Assembly (NCBI GenBank): GCA_001972305.1
Contig: BDDD01000365.1
Span: 401,591-465,590 of the forward strand
From: Cephalotus follicularis
Taxonomy: Eukaryota > Streptophyta > Magnoliopsida > Oxalidales > Cephalotaceae
Reading direction: 5' to 3'
Length of the DNA stretch: 64,000 nt
This document shows, piece after piece, positions 34,078 through 45,933 of the stretch. Under the pieces are notes generated by a model. The model did no database searches and had not been told where the DNA came from. It saw only the letters and a list, made by a program, of their open reading frames with translations. Positions within the stretch are counted from its first letter, which is position 1. Every line of letters begins with the position of its first letter. A program made the translations under genes and the position numbers.

Positions 34078-35290
34078 GCTCTCTCTCTCTCCCTCTCTCT
34101 CAGACAAATAAAACCGAAAGCTTTTGAATTTAGACAAATTAGATTTGAAATTTCTGTTGCTTGTAAGTCTTTTGTTATGAAATGTTACGTGCAGTTTAAG
34201 GAACTTAGACTGTCGCAATCTCAATGTCAAATTATTGTTGTTGGAGTATGTGAGCTTCTAGCTCGAAGTTTCCAATATACGAATGGTAAAACCATATATA
34301 GAGTAGCTGAAATCTATAAGTTTTGTTGATTAGTACTTTGTGCTTTGAAGTTAATTGATTAGTTATTTAAATTTTTAAATTTTGTGAGTTTTTTTATTAA
34401 CTTATATTTAAAATTTATTTCTTAATTCATAGTATTTTTAAATTTATTTATTAATTTATAGTGTTTTTTGTCACATCAACCCTATGTTACTATTTCATTT
34501 AAATCACAACTTTAAAAAAATCAAAAACAAAAATACATTTTTTTTCACTAAATCTCTACTATTTTCTCTCTTTTTCAATCATATCCCTTTTGTAATATGT
34601 AACTATCAAGGTGAAACTTTTTTTTTCCTCCATCAATCTAATAAAATGAATTTATTTTTTTATCATAATTTTAATTAAGCAATTAATACATTGATATTTA
34701 GGTAGACGTATGTTTACATTAGATTTCAAGATTTTTTTTCATTTATTTATAAATTGCGTCAAATTAATCATTTATTAAATTAAAGATTTGAAAATTAATA
34801 AAAGAGTCACCATTGCTTTAAAAACCAATGATTTTTTAAGTTTTTATTTTTGATTTTACTACTACATATTGCTTTGCAGACCTACAAAATTATGACATAA
34901 ATGTTTTTATTTGATTTCAAAGGCATAAAATGACTAAAAACTATTTGTCACTTTGTTAGGTACACATGTCTATTCTCTTCTTATAGTTTGTTCTTTTGTT
35001 AGTTTGTTCTCTTACACATGTACATGAATTGTATGAATATAATCGAAATTAAATTTCTTTTTGGTTAACTATGTGCTAAGAGATTAATTTGCTTTTTGAC
35101 TATAATTATTTTAACGTTTCATCTATTATTAGTATTTATATTTCAATTTTTGTAGTCTAGAGAAGCACTAGTATGTAGCAACTTTTTATGTGTTTTAGTT
35201 AGAAAATCATAATGTTTTATCTAACATGTAAAAACATTACTATTCAGGCTTATGGCTGGAAGATATGTTACCATACTTTATTATTAGGAT
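34078..35290. other. AT-rich intergenic region
   Basis: It holds the presumed promoter and 5' leader of the dioxygenase gene, with a CT-rich run at 34079-34101 just upstream of its ATG (GA-rich in the transcript). Beyond about 34350 it is very AT-rich, with no ORF I can support. Confidence 0.5.
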
Positions 35291-35419
35291 GAGAGCATTA
35301 TACAAAGTTCAGAAGGATTATCTAATGATAAGTCCCTAAAAAGGCAATTAACGTTGAGCTTGAAATAAAAACGCATGCAGCTGCTTGATAAAATGTATTC
35401 CATCACATCATTAAATAGA

Positions 35420-37416
35420 GAAAAATAAAATCTACAAATGACTTGTAGATATCCTTCAGTTGTTGGGCAAATGTTGAAGTATAATCCTATTCCCATTAAG
35501 GACGACGACGATATATATATCATGCTCAATGCTCTTGCTATGCATCCTAAACTAAGCAGCATCGACTTGTATTTGGAAGTCCAACCCATTTGCATTGAAG
35601 ATCAAACTCCAATGACAAGATTTTGTCTCTTCACACGATTGGTTTTGCAAGAGAATAACCTAGTAGCTGACCAATCTATGGCTTGGATTGATGAATTTCC
35701 AACACCATTAGATGATTTAGGCCTTAACACTCAAGCACAAAAAGGTGACAATGGAGAGTGGCAGCAAAGTCATTAGCCTCATCATAGCACAAGGTTCAAT
35801 ATGTGTGACGGTTATTTCTCTCATATACCCAACAAGATTACTGAAAACTTTTATATTTTTTAATTGTTGTAATAATGTATATCTTTTTTTCCTTCATAAG
35901 TAACAAAGATTCTAATTGTGAGAGAGGCAGAGACATTGACTGGAATACAATCTCGCAAATGGTCAATGCAGAAGTTTGTGCAGATATTTTTCAGATTAAC
36001 AATGTGAATAATGATATAGTACATATTGAAGATGTCAATGAAGAAATGACCGAATAAAATATGTCAGGGGAAGAGGATATGGATGATAAAATTAGAAATG
36101 ACTTAGGTAATTTCTAACCCAATGTGTCTTCAAGACAGACAATGGTACAATTGGAGCATGGAATAGGACATATTCCACTAGGTGGCATTTGCATAAGGCT
36201 CCTAGTGTGAACATCAATGATTTAGATGCATTTGATAATGCAGTGGTGAGCAATTGGTCAATATTACAACAAGGCAGTACATATGATCCAACTCAAGAGT
36301 TATGTAAAGGACAAAATTTCAAGACCAAAGAAAAGGTGATTGGAGTAGTTAAATTATATTCTTTCGAAAGCATCAACAATATGAAGTGGTTGAAACTTGT
36401 CCAACTATTTGGAGACAAAGATGCGAAAAGCGGCTGCCAATGAAAACTTCATGCATGTAAGCGTAACACTCATAAACTGTTTGAAATCACACAATATACT
36501 GTACCTCGCACTTGTTTGTACCCAAACTTAGTCGAGCCCACCCATATATAGATGCAGATTTGATTGCACAAGAAGTTCAACATCTAGTGAAAGAATAGCC
36601 ATCTATTATGGTATCAACCTTAAGAGCAGAAATAATTTATAAACTCAATTATACCGTATCATACAAGAAAGTTTGGATGGGCAAATAAAAGGCAATTGAG
36701 CAGGTGTTTGGTAATTGGGACACTTCTTATACTTTATTGCCTAAATTCATGGTTGCACTTCAATCTTATAACTAAGGTACAATCATGGAGTGGTGTACAG
36801 AGTCTTCTGCAACTGGTAATGAGGTTGAGTTTCATCATGTTTTTTGGGCATTTTCTCCATCTATTGAGAGGTTCAAGCATTGTCTCCCAGTTATGAGTAT
36901 TGATACGACTCATTTATATGGTAAGTATCATGGTACAATGATGATTGCAATGGGAATTGATGGTAATAATTAGTTATTACAGCTTGCCTTTGCTATTGTT
37001 GAGACAGAAAATTATAGTAGTTGGCGATGATTTCTCTGTTATGTAAAGCAACATGTTGTCCAACAGCCTGAAGGAATTTGTTTAATATTTGATCGGTACA
37101 ATGGTATTATTAAAACAGTTAATGAGGAGGGTTCTCCATGGAAAGAGCCATGTGGTTTTCATCATTATTGTCTAAGAAACTTTTTATCGAACTTTCAAAA
37201 TAAGTTTCATGATTCTAACTTGAAGGCTTTAGCATACAAAGCCAACAACCAGAACCAACTTCGAAAGTTCAATGTCATTATGGAAGAAATTGGAAAGATC
37301 AAACCTAGTGCTTGAGAATGGCTTGAGAACCATCGACTTTTAAAATGGGCACTTGCACATGATGGTGGTAAACATTATGGAATTATGACCACTAATTTTT
37401 CAAAAAAAATTAATAG
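35420..37416 (+). pseudogene. MULE (MuDR-like) transposase, N-terminal two thirds
   Basis: Fragments in order are an N-terminal region (YPSVVGQMLKYNPIPI, PKLSSIDLYLEVQPI), a DNA-binding region (DPTQELCKGQNFKTKE, VIGVVKLYSFES) and the DDE core: FHHVFWAFSPSIERFKHC, SIDTTHLYGKYHGTMM with the first Asp, ICLIFDRYNGI with the second Asp, then GFHHYCLRNFLSNF and NQNQLRKFN. Stops such as TAG at 36973 and several frame changes make it a dead gene. It is cut at 37416 by retroelement F, and the same protein resumes at 59922. Confidence 0.85.
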
Positions 37417-39686
37417 TGTAACTCCCCGATGTTAATTTTGGATAAATTAATGCCTTGGGCCTAAGGAAAATTTTCTTTTGTTGGACCAAGTGTTTGGGCT
37501 TGATGGTGTTAAGGTCCAAGTGGAAAAGAGAAGATATTTTGGGATATTTGGTATCTTGGGACACGTGAAGCTTCTTGAGGAAGTTTGGCTTTTGTATGAT
37601 AGTTTTGGTTGAGGCAGGTGATAGTTGTTCATTCTATCAGTTGCGTTAGGAAGGTGTTTTTGCTTGAGAGCTTTTCCCTTTCTTCTCCGTTCGTTCTTGA
37701 AGCTTCTTTCGTTGTATCCAAGGATTTGAAGCGTTCTTGCCGTTTCCGATTATGTATGCTCGTTGTCTTGGGTTGATATGTTGTCCCCTGTTAATTGAGT
37801 ATTTCTTGCTTTGATATCATGTGTTGTTCTCGGATGCTGGGTACTGGTAAGCTCAGGTATGTGAGACTCGCATGGATGAAGAGGAGTGTGGTGTTGGATC
37901 CCAATTTCATTCAACAGTTGCATTGCCTATGATGGGCTGTTGGGTCTGACTGTGCCTAGGTTCCATTACCTAGATCTGCTCATTCCGTTGGTCTATGACG
38001 GTGTGATGTATGAGGGCAGCCGATGGATCCGCTACTTCCTTGGTCAGGCTATGTTGAGTTCTCGGACATGAGATTGCCGACTAGGGATGGTTGAGCGGTG
38101 ATTCGCTTGCCTTTGTGTCAAAGTTCTCCTCTGTCATCTTCCGACGAGGGTGGAGCTGAGCGGTGATTCGAGGGCCCCTTAGTCGATGATCGACCTACGT
38201 GATTGCCGACGAAGGAGAGCTTGTGTAGCCCTTCGATCGAAGTTCATGTGTTGTTGTGCTCTGGACATGTGGTATCTATATGCGTATATGAGGGATGTGT
38301 ACAATCCTGTAGCCCATGACCTCGCCGATGTGGTTTCGACAGAGCTGTTACTTGTGAGCACCGATGTGGTTCCGGCAGAGTGGTTACTTGTGGGTGCTGA
38401 GGTGGTTCCGGCAATGCAGAGGATGATGTGACCGAGGTGGTTCCGGTTGTGGTTGTGAATCCGCGCAGTACCAGTGTTCCTCTGATCAATGTGATCCTTG
38501 GAGTCTTTGATCATTGTGTTGATTTCTCGGAGTGGTTGGCCTCTCGGTACTTTATTATCATTATTACCTTCCTTGAGATTTATGTTATTGAGTTGGTTAC
38601 TCTGACGTTTCTTTATATCTCATTTTTCTAACACTTATACATGTACTCATATTCCTCTCTGTTTCTTGAGCAGCGTTATACATATATGTTAGGTTGGTCC
38701 AGTTGGACATGGTTGAGATGTTGTATTCCTTGTGTCCAGGGATTTTGGACTCCTCGGGAATTTCTTGTTCTTGCTCACTAGTCAGTTGGACTAATCCCCT
38801 CTAAGTTTTTGTGCAGTGGAGATCGTGGGTTGATGTTCCTTTGATCCACCCGACCAAGGCTTACATTGGAATAGGTAGACCTTGGCGTGAGCACCGTAGC
38901 CGGCTTTTATGCTATTTTGGACATGCATGCATTTGGGGCATATTTTTGGGGGTTTTTGTGTAGTATCTTTGGCGATTCGTGGGAATCTTTAAGCCCTGTA
39001 ATTAATGATAACCTTTAATGTATTCAACCTATGGTTTTCATATGTTTTTGATTGCTTGGGGATGCTCGGAAAATTTTGATTTTTATGCCTTGGGATGTTT
39101 TATGATGTTGTTTCATGCGCTCAGGTGTAGTGTTAAGCTATGGTGATATTTGAGATGCGCCCGAGGACTCTTTAGCCTCCCCGGAATAGGTAGGCTCTCT
39201 TTGGCATAAGTATATCGTAGGCTTTAGTCAGACCAGACCTTTAGTTTGTGGATGGGGCATGCTAGCGTGGGAACCAAGTCCTTGGATATAGTGTCCTCGG
39301 GCATGGTGTCCTCGGATACTTATGTATATAATGTCCTTGTATTTTATATACATGGTGTCCTCGGACATAGGGTGTACTTGGATGTGGGGCGTAGCGTTGA
39401 GTTAGTTTTGCCTCCTCGGTATAGTTGCCCGACCTTCCACCCATATCCTTGCGTTGTATAGTAGACATCGTCGTTTCAAGAGCTCGGGTACAGCCCAGTT
39501 CTAACGCCTTTGTGTTCGTGGTCTTTTGGGGACCTCGGTAAGTCTATCCTCGGGAGACGTTGCTTATGTCGAATCCCATAGTTTGTTTTTTGAGGCTTTT
39601 TGTTAGTGTAGTTGAGGTAGAGGATCCTTGTGGTGTATCCTTCCTCCTGGCGCGCCTCGGGTCGTGGGGAACGAACGGGTGTGTCA
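37417..39686 (+). repeat. 5' LTR of element F (2270 bp)
   Basis: It starts TGTAACTCCCCGATG and ends GGGTGTGTCA just before the primer site. It carries a 36-bp tandem repeat (38324-38450) and a group of GTGTCCTCGGA motifs (39278-39380) at about 15- and 25-bp steps. It lacks a 400-bp segment that the 3' LTR has. Confidence 0.9.
38324..38450 (+). repeat. Four tandem copies of a 36-bp unit in LTR F
   Basis: GATGTGGTT/GAGGTGGTT starts occur at 38327, 38363, 38399 and 38434 (steps 36, 36, 35), with GTTACTTGTG between the first copies. Confidence 0.8.
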
Positions 39687-39691
39687 GTTTT

Positions 39692-39702
39692 TTGTATCAG
39701 AG
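39692..39702 (+). other. Primer-binding site, iMet-like
   Basis: TTGTATCAGAG resembles the iMet-complementary TGGTATCAGAG and lies five bases past the LTR end. Confidence 0.6.
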
Positions 39703-39813
39703 AGACCGGTTGAGTTTCCTAGTGATTTTCTTTGGGGAGATTTGGGTTATGCATTGCATGCATTTCATGTAGAGTATTGTTGTTAGTAATACCATAATCT
39801 TGCATGTAAAGGT

Positions 39814-41130
39814 AGATGGTGCTCATCGTCAAACTAGAGGACGTGGTCGGGGTAGAGGTAGAGCAGTTTCCCCACCACAGGTGGATATGGAGTTACCTCC
39901 TGATGAGCCTAGAGTATAGACAGACCCTGGGGTGGTAGGACCGGATGCTGGACCGGCAATGGTAGCCGATGTTCCGGTGGCGCAGTCTGCAGTGCAAGGA
40001 CCTCCTCGAGTTGGTACAGGTGGTCAAGTTGAGTGGATGCAGTTCACTTCGATGATAGCTAAAGCGCTAAGTGCTTCTCAACATGAAGCTTTGCCGATTG
40101 AGCGTTTGCAGCGTTTAGGCGCTACGACCTTTGAAGGAACATATGATCCGGCGGATGCTGAGACATGGTTGAATCATCTAGAGAAGATTTTCGTTCATAT
40201 GGGAATCGCCAATGACTCATGTGTTGGGCTTGCATCATTCTTGGTGTGGAGGAATGCTCTTCTCTGGCAGGAAGCCTCAAGGCCAGAAATGTTGATGTTG
40301 CAACGATATCTTGGGACGTTTTTAGACGAGAGTTTCATCAGTATTTCTTCCCTGCTACAAATGTTAAGGAGAAGAGACATGAATTTCTTCAGTTGCGCCA
40401 GGGGAACATGACTATGACGCAATATGAGTATCGCTTCATGGACTTGTCTCATTTTGCCCCGGCGTTGGTGGCAGACCAAGAAGAGAGATGTGAGAAATTC
40501 TTAGACGGGTTGAGACCCAAGGTAAGGCACACAGTGGTAGCGAGAAGCTGGACTATTTTTGGCGATTTGGTAGAGTCTGCCAAAAGAGTGGAACATAGTA
40601 TCTTGGAACAGAGGAGCAGACTGGACAAAGTTCAGAAACGGGATGCTCCATAGGCTGCTCAGGGGGAGAGTTCCTCCAAGGGCCAAGGGAAACTGAAGAA
40701 ACGGTTCTTTTCCAAACAAGTTGATGGTGGAAACCGTGGACAGGTTAAGTCTGAGGGACAGAGAACATTTTCTCCGCAATCAGCTTATGCTCCAGTAGCT
40801 AGTAGTGCATAGCAGAGCACGCATCATAGTACATCAGCTTCTCCACAACCGCCGAGATGCCAGAGGTGTGGCAAGTCTCATTTTGGGAATTGCGGAGTAG
40901 AGACAAGAGCATGTTTTCAGTGTGGTCAGGTAGGACATATCAAGATGAATTATCCACAGGCTCAACAGACCTCAGCAATGCCTGGACCAGTTGCTTCCAA
41001 TAGGAAATCTACAGGACGAAGAGTTGGATCAACAGCTTCGCAGATGGGTACATGCAGAGCAAGTGGTAGCTGACCACAAGGCAGACCTGCAGCGACTGCG
41101 AGAGTTTATGCTCTGAACATAGATGATGCC
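39814..41130 (+). mobile_element. gag: gag region of element F (fossil)
   Basis: A basic RGRGRGR start is followed by the Tekay-type gag core (ERLQRLGATTFEGTYDPADAETWLNHLEKIF, then TQYEYRFMDLSHFAP and EEKCEKFLDGLRP-like) and two knuckle-like motifs (CQRCGKSHFGNC and CFQCGQVGHIKMN). Broken. Confidence 0.85.
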
Positions 41131-41134
41131 CTCG

Positions 41135-44100
41135 GATCTCCAGATGTGGCAATAGGTAAGGCTTATATCTTTGGTAGAGATGCCATCATTTTGTTTGATA
41201 TGGGAGCCTCTTTATCTTTTGTTGGCCATGCATTTTGCATTCATGCGTGCTATGTGTTGAGTTCCTTGGATGAAAAGATCACGGTATCTGTTCCAACGGG
41301 CCAGAGCTACCTGGTAGAACGAGTCTACAAGCTTTGCGAACTTGTGATTAAGGGGCGGAATTTTCTAGCCGACCTTATTCCCTTCCGCATCGACGATTTT
41401 GATGCCATCCTCGGCATGGATTGGCTTGTGACGCACCGAGCAGTGGTGGATTGTTCTTGGAAGGTTGTTTCCTTTCGTTTGCCTAACGAGTCAGAAATGG
41501 AGCTAGTCTGTGAACAACACTCATCACCTTGTAAGATGATCTCGGCTTGGGTAGCATATAAGGTCTTGGGAAAAGGTGGACAAGGATTTTTGGATCATGT
41601 AGTGGATGCTCAGATGCCTCTGCCAGAGATGAAGGACATCTTAGTGGTTCGTGATTTTCCTAACATTTTTCCAGAGGAGTTACCAGGTCCTCTACTAGAC
41701 AGAGAGATAGAATTTGCTATCGAGTTGATCCCTGGAACGACTCCTATATCCCTTGCTCCCTACCGTATGGCATCGGTAGAATTGAAGGAGTTGAAGGTGA
41801 AATTGCAAGAATTGCTGGAGAAAGGATTTATTCGACCTAGTAGTTCTCCATGGGGTGCTTCGGTTTTGTTCGTGAAAAAGAATGATGGGGCTATGCTCTT
41901 ATCTATCGATTACAAGCAGCTCAACAAGGTCACTATGCGTAACAAGTATCTGTTGCCACGGATTGATGACTTGTTTGACCAGTTGCGAGGTGCCAGTGTG
42001 TTTTCAAAGATAGATCTTCGATCGGGCTATCACCAGTTGAAGGTGAGGGAAAGAGACAGTTCAAAGATGGCTTTTCGATGAGTTCTCTGTTATGCCATTT
42101 GGGCTAACCAATGCGCCTGCCTCATTCATGGATTTGATGAATCGAGTGTTTCAACCTTTTCTTGACACATTTGTGGTGGTGCTCATAGACGATATTATGG
42201 TGTATTCTCGGAGTTGGGCTGAGCATGAGGAACACCTGAGGACGGTTTTGCAGACCTTGAGGAACCACAAGTTGTATGCCAAGTTCAGCAAGTGTGAATT
42301 TTGGCTGGACAAGGTAGTGTTTTTGGGTCACGTGATCTTGGGCCAAGGTGTCGAGGTAGACCTGAGGAAGGTCAAAACAGTGTTAGCTTGGGAGCGATCC
42401 AAGAACGTGCTCGAGGTGCGTAGTTTCCTTGGTCTGGCTTGCTATTACCGAAGATTCGTCGAAGGGTTCTCTTTGATAGCAGCTCCTCTGTCGAAGTTGA
42501 TGAGGAAGGAAGTGAAGTTTGTTTGGTCCGAGGACTGTGAGAAAAGCTTATGTGAGTTGAAGGATAGGCTTACATCAGCCACTGTGTCGACTCTTCCTTC
42601 TCCAAATGTTGGTTTTGTGGTATACAGTGATGCCTCCCATCAAGGGTTAGGTTGTGTGTTGATGCAAGAAGGGAAGGTTATAGCCTATGCATCGAGATAA
42701 TTGAAGAATCATGAGTTGAATTACCCTACCCATGATTTGGAGTTAGCGGCGATGGTGTTTGCTTTAAAGATATGGCGCCACTACTTGTATGGAGAGGTTT
42801 GCCAAATCTTTACTGACCACCAAAGCTTAAGGTATTTGTCCTCACAACAACACCTTAACATGAGGCAGAGGAGATGGATTGAGCTCATCAAATATTATGA
42901 TTGCACCATTGAATATCATCTTGGTAAGGCCAACGTCGTGGTTGATGTGCTGAGCAGGAAGTCCTCAGTTTCCCTGGCTCACATCCAATCGGTTTACCTT
43001 CCGATGTTAGAGCAGTTGAGATCTTTGGGTGCAGAGCTTGTAGCCGAGGACAATATAGCAGCGCTCGCTTCTCTGCAAGTGAGATCTGTGTTGGTAGAAC
43101 AGATCCGAGAAGCGCAAGAATATGATTGGAGGCTAGCGAAGTTTATGAAGCAAGTTAGAGAGGGATCTCGGACAGACTTCCACATCAGAGATGATGGTAC
43201 TCTGATGTTTGGTCAGATGATATGTGTACCTCACGTTGAGATGATTAAGAGGGAGATTTTGGAGGAAGCTCATTGTTCTCCTTGGTCAATGCATCCTGGG
43301 AGTACCAAGATGTATCGTGATCTAAGACAGTTATGTTGGTGGCATTCCATGAAGAGGGAGATCACTAGGTTTGTGGCAAAGAGCCTGACGTGCCAGCAGG
43401 TGAAGGATGAGTGTCAGAAGCCCTCAGGTTTTCTCCAATCGCTTCCTATCCCAGAATGGAAGTGGGATCATATAACCATGGATTTTGTTTTGGGTTTTCC
43501 TTTGACGAAGAAGAGGCACGTTGGAGTATGGGTAATAGTGAATAGACTGACCAAGTCTGCTCACTTTTTACCGATAAGGATGGAGTTTAGCCTGGACAGG
43601 TTAGCTCGGTTGTATGTGGACGGTATCGTCATGTTGCATGGGATTCCCAGTAGTATTGTCTCGGACAGAGATCCTCGGTTCACTTTGAGATTCTGGCGAA
43701 GCTTGCAGAGAGTGTTGGATACGGAGTTACGACTCAGTATAGTGTATCATCCTCAGACCGATAGGCAGTCTGAGCGTGCCATCCAGATTCTTGAGGATAT
43801 GTTGAGAGCCTGTGTTATGGATTTCAGAGGTAGTTGGGATGACCACCTGACCTTGATCGAGTTCGCCTACAACAATAGCTACCAAGCTAGCATTGGTATA
43901 TCTCCTTATGAAGCTTTGTATGGTAGACGTTGTAGAGCCCCTTTATGTTGGAATGAAGTGGGAGAGCAAAGAGTTTTGGGACCTGAGTTAGTCTAAGACG
44001 CAGCCGAGAAAGTGAAGATCATCCGAGACAGATTACGTGCAGCCCAGAGCAGGCAAAAGAGTTATGTGGACAAGCGCGTAAGGACTTGGAGTTCTCGGTG

Positions 44101-44544
44101 GGTGATAAAGTGTTCCTTCGTGTATCGCCATACACGATAATCATTCGTTTTGGCAAGCGTGGCAAGCTTAGCCCGAGGTTCATAGGTCCTTTTGAGATTT
44201 TGAAGAGGATTGGAGCTGTTGCTTATCATCTGGATTTACCTCCAGAGTTGTCCAGAGTTCATGATGTTTTCCACGTATCTGTGTTAAGGAAATACATTGC
44301 TGATTCTTCCCGTGTTTTGATTGACCCGATCGAGTTATCCATGGGAGATTTGCCAATGTTGGCTTATGAAGGAGCACCAGTGCAAATTTTGGATCGTCGA
44401 GAGCAAATGTTGCGAAATAGCACCATCCCATTGGTGAAGGTTTTGTGGAGGAACCATGTAGCCGAGGAAGCAACCTGGGAATGTGAGGACCAGATGAAAG
44501 AGAGTTATCCCGACCTCTTCCTCAGAGCAGTGTTCAAATTTTGA
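41135..44544 (+). mobile_element. pol: pol region of element F: protease, RT, RNase H, integrase, C-tail (fossil)
   Basis: In order: protease around 41180-41480 ([12 protein letters not shown]); RT around 41640-42350 ([52 protein letters not shown]); RNase H around 42600-42960 ([44 protein letters not shown]); integrase zinc region and core ([50 protein letters not shown]); and the GPF module ([22 protein letters not shown]) with a tail EEATWECED near 44480. All domains are present. Broken, fewer than ten breaks by eye. Confidence 0.9.
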
Positions 44545-44557
44545 GGACACAATTTCT

Positions 44558-44572
44558 TTAAGGGGGAGAGAT
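44558..44572 (+). other. Polypurine tract of element F
   Basis: TTTAAGGGGGAGAGAT directly precedes the 3' LTR start at 44573. Confidence 0.8.
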
Positions 44573-45933
44573 TGTAACACCCAAGTGTTAATTTTGGATG
44601 AATTAATGCCTTGGGCCTAAGGAAAATTTTCTTTTGTTGGACCAAGTGTTTGGGCTTGATGGTGTTAAGGTCCATGTGGAAAACATAAGATATTTTGGGA
44701 TATTTGGTGTCTTGGGACACGTGAAGTTTCTTGAGGATGTTTGGCTTTTGTATGATAGTTTTGGTCGAGGCAAGTGATAGTTGTTCATTCTGTCAGTTGC
44801 GTTAGGAAGGTGTTTTTGCTTGAGAGCTTTTCCCTTTCTTCTCCGTTCGTTCTTGAAGCTTCTTTCGTTGTATCCAAGGATTCGAAGCGTTCTTGCCATC
44901 TACAAGTGTAGCAAGGTAAGTGCTTTCTTCTTGATTGATAGAGCGGCCGACGTGATGTTTCGTACGTTACGTTTTGAAGCAGAGTTATGGGTATGCAAAG
45001 TCCAGTTAGGCTTTGTTATAGCTTTGTGCATGTGGGTGTTCATGCATGTTCTTCGTTCTTGTGTTAGGGCAGAGGAAGCTAAGTTGTTTGTGTGTGTGTG
45101 TGTTGATCTTGTAGAAGAAGATCTAGGCGTTGAGTCCGCACAACAAGGGACTTAGTCCGAGGACAGGCTTGCAGTTATCTTGTGAGTGGGATACTCCCTT
45201 TTCTCTATCATTTGATTCTAAGAGTTTTTCTGTATAATGTGCCTGGTTTTTGTTCCATGATATTATTGTTGACCAGAAGTTGTTTTTCCTGTTGTCCTTC
45301 TTGAGTATTACATGATGAATTACCGTTTTTGAGTATGTATGCTCGTTGTTTTGGGTTGATATGTTGTCCCCTATTAATTGAGTATTTCATGCTTTGATAT
45401 CATGTGTTGTTCTCGGATGCTTGGTACTGGTAAGCTCGGGTATGTGAGACTCGCATGGCTGAAGAGGAGTGTGGCTTTGGATCCCAATTCCATTCAATTG
45501 TTGCATTGTCTATGATGTGCTGTTGGGTGTGACTGTGCCCAGGTTCCATTACCTGGATCTGCTTATTCCGTTGGTCTATGACGGTGTGATGTGTGAGGGT
45601 AGCCGATGGATCCCCTACTTCCTTGGTCAGGCTATGTTGAGTGCTCGGACATGAGATTGCCAACTAGGGATGGTTGAGCGGTGATTCGCTTACCTCTGTG
45701 TCGAAGTTATCCTCCGTCATCTTCCGACGAGGGTGGAGCTGAGCAGTGATTCGCGGGCCCCTTAGTCGATGATCGACCTACGTGATTGCCGACGAAGGAG
45801 AGCTTGTGTAGCCCTTCGATCAAAGTTCATGTGGTGTTGTGCTCTGGACATGTGGTATCTATATGCGTATATGAGGGATGTGTACAATCCTGTAGCCCAT
45901 GACCTCGTTAATGTGGTTCCAGAGGAGCTGTTA

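Noticed and set aside
33562-34230. Long ORF upstream extension of the dioxygenase beyond 34077
   Set aside because: The extension is basic and low-complexity, matches no family N-terminus, and the ATG at 34077 fits the usual start of the family.
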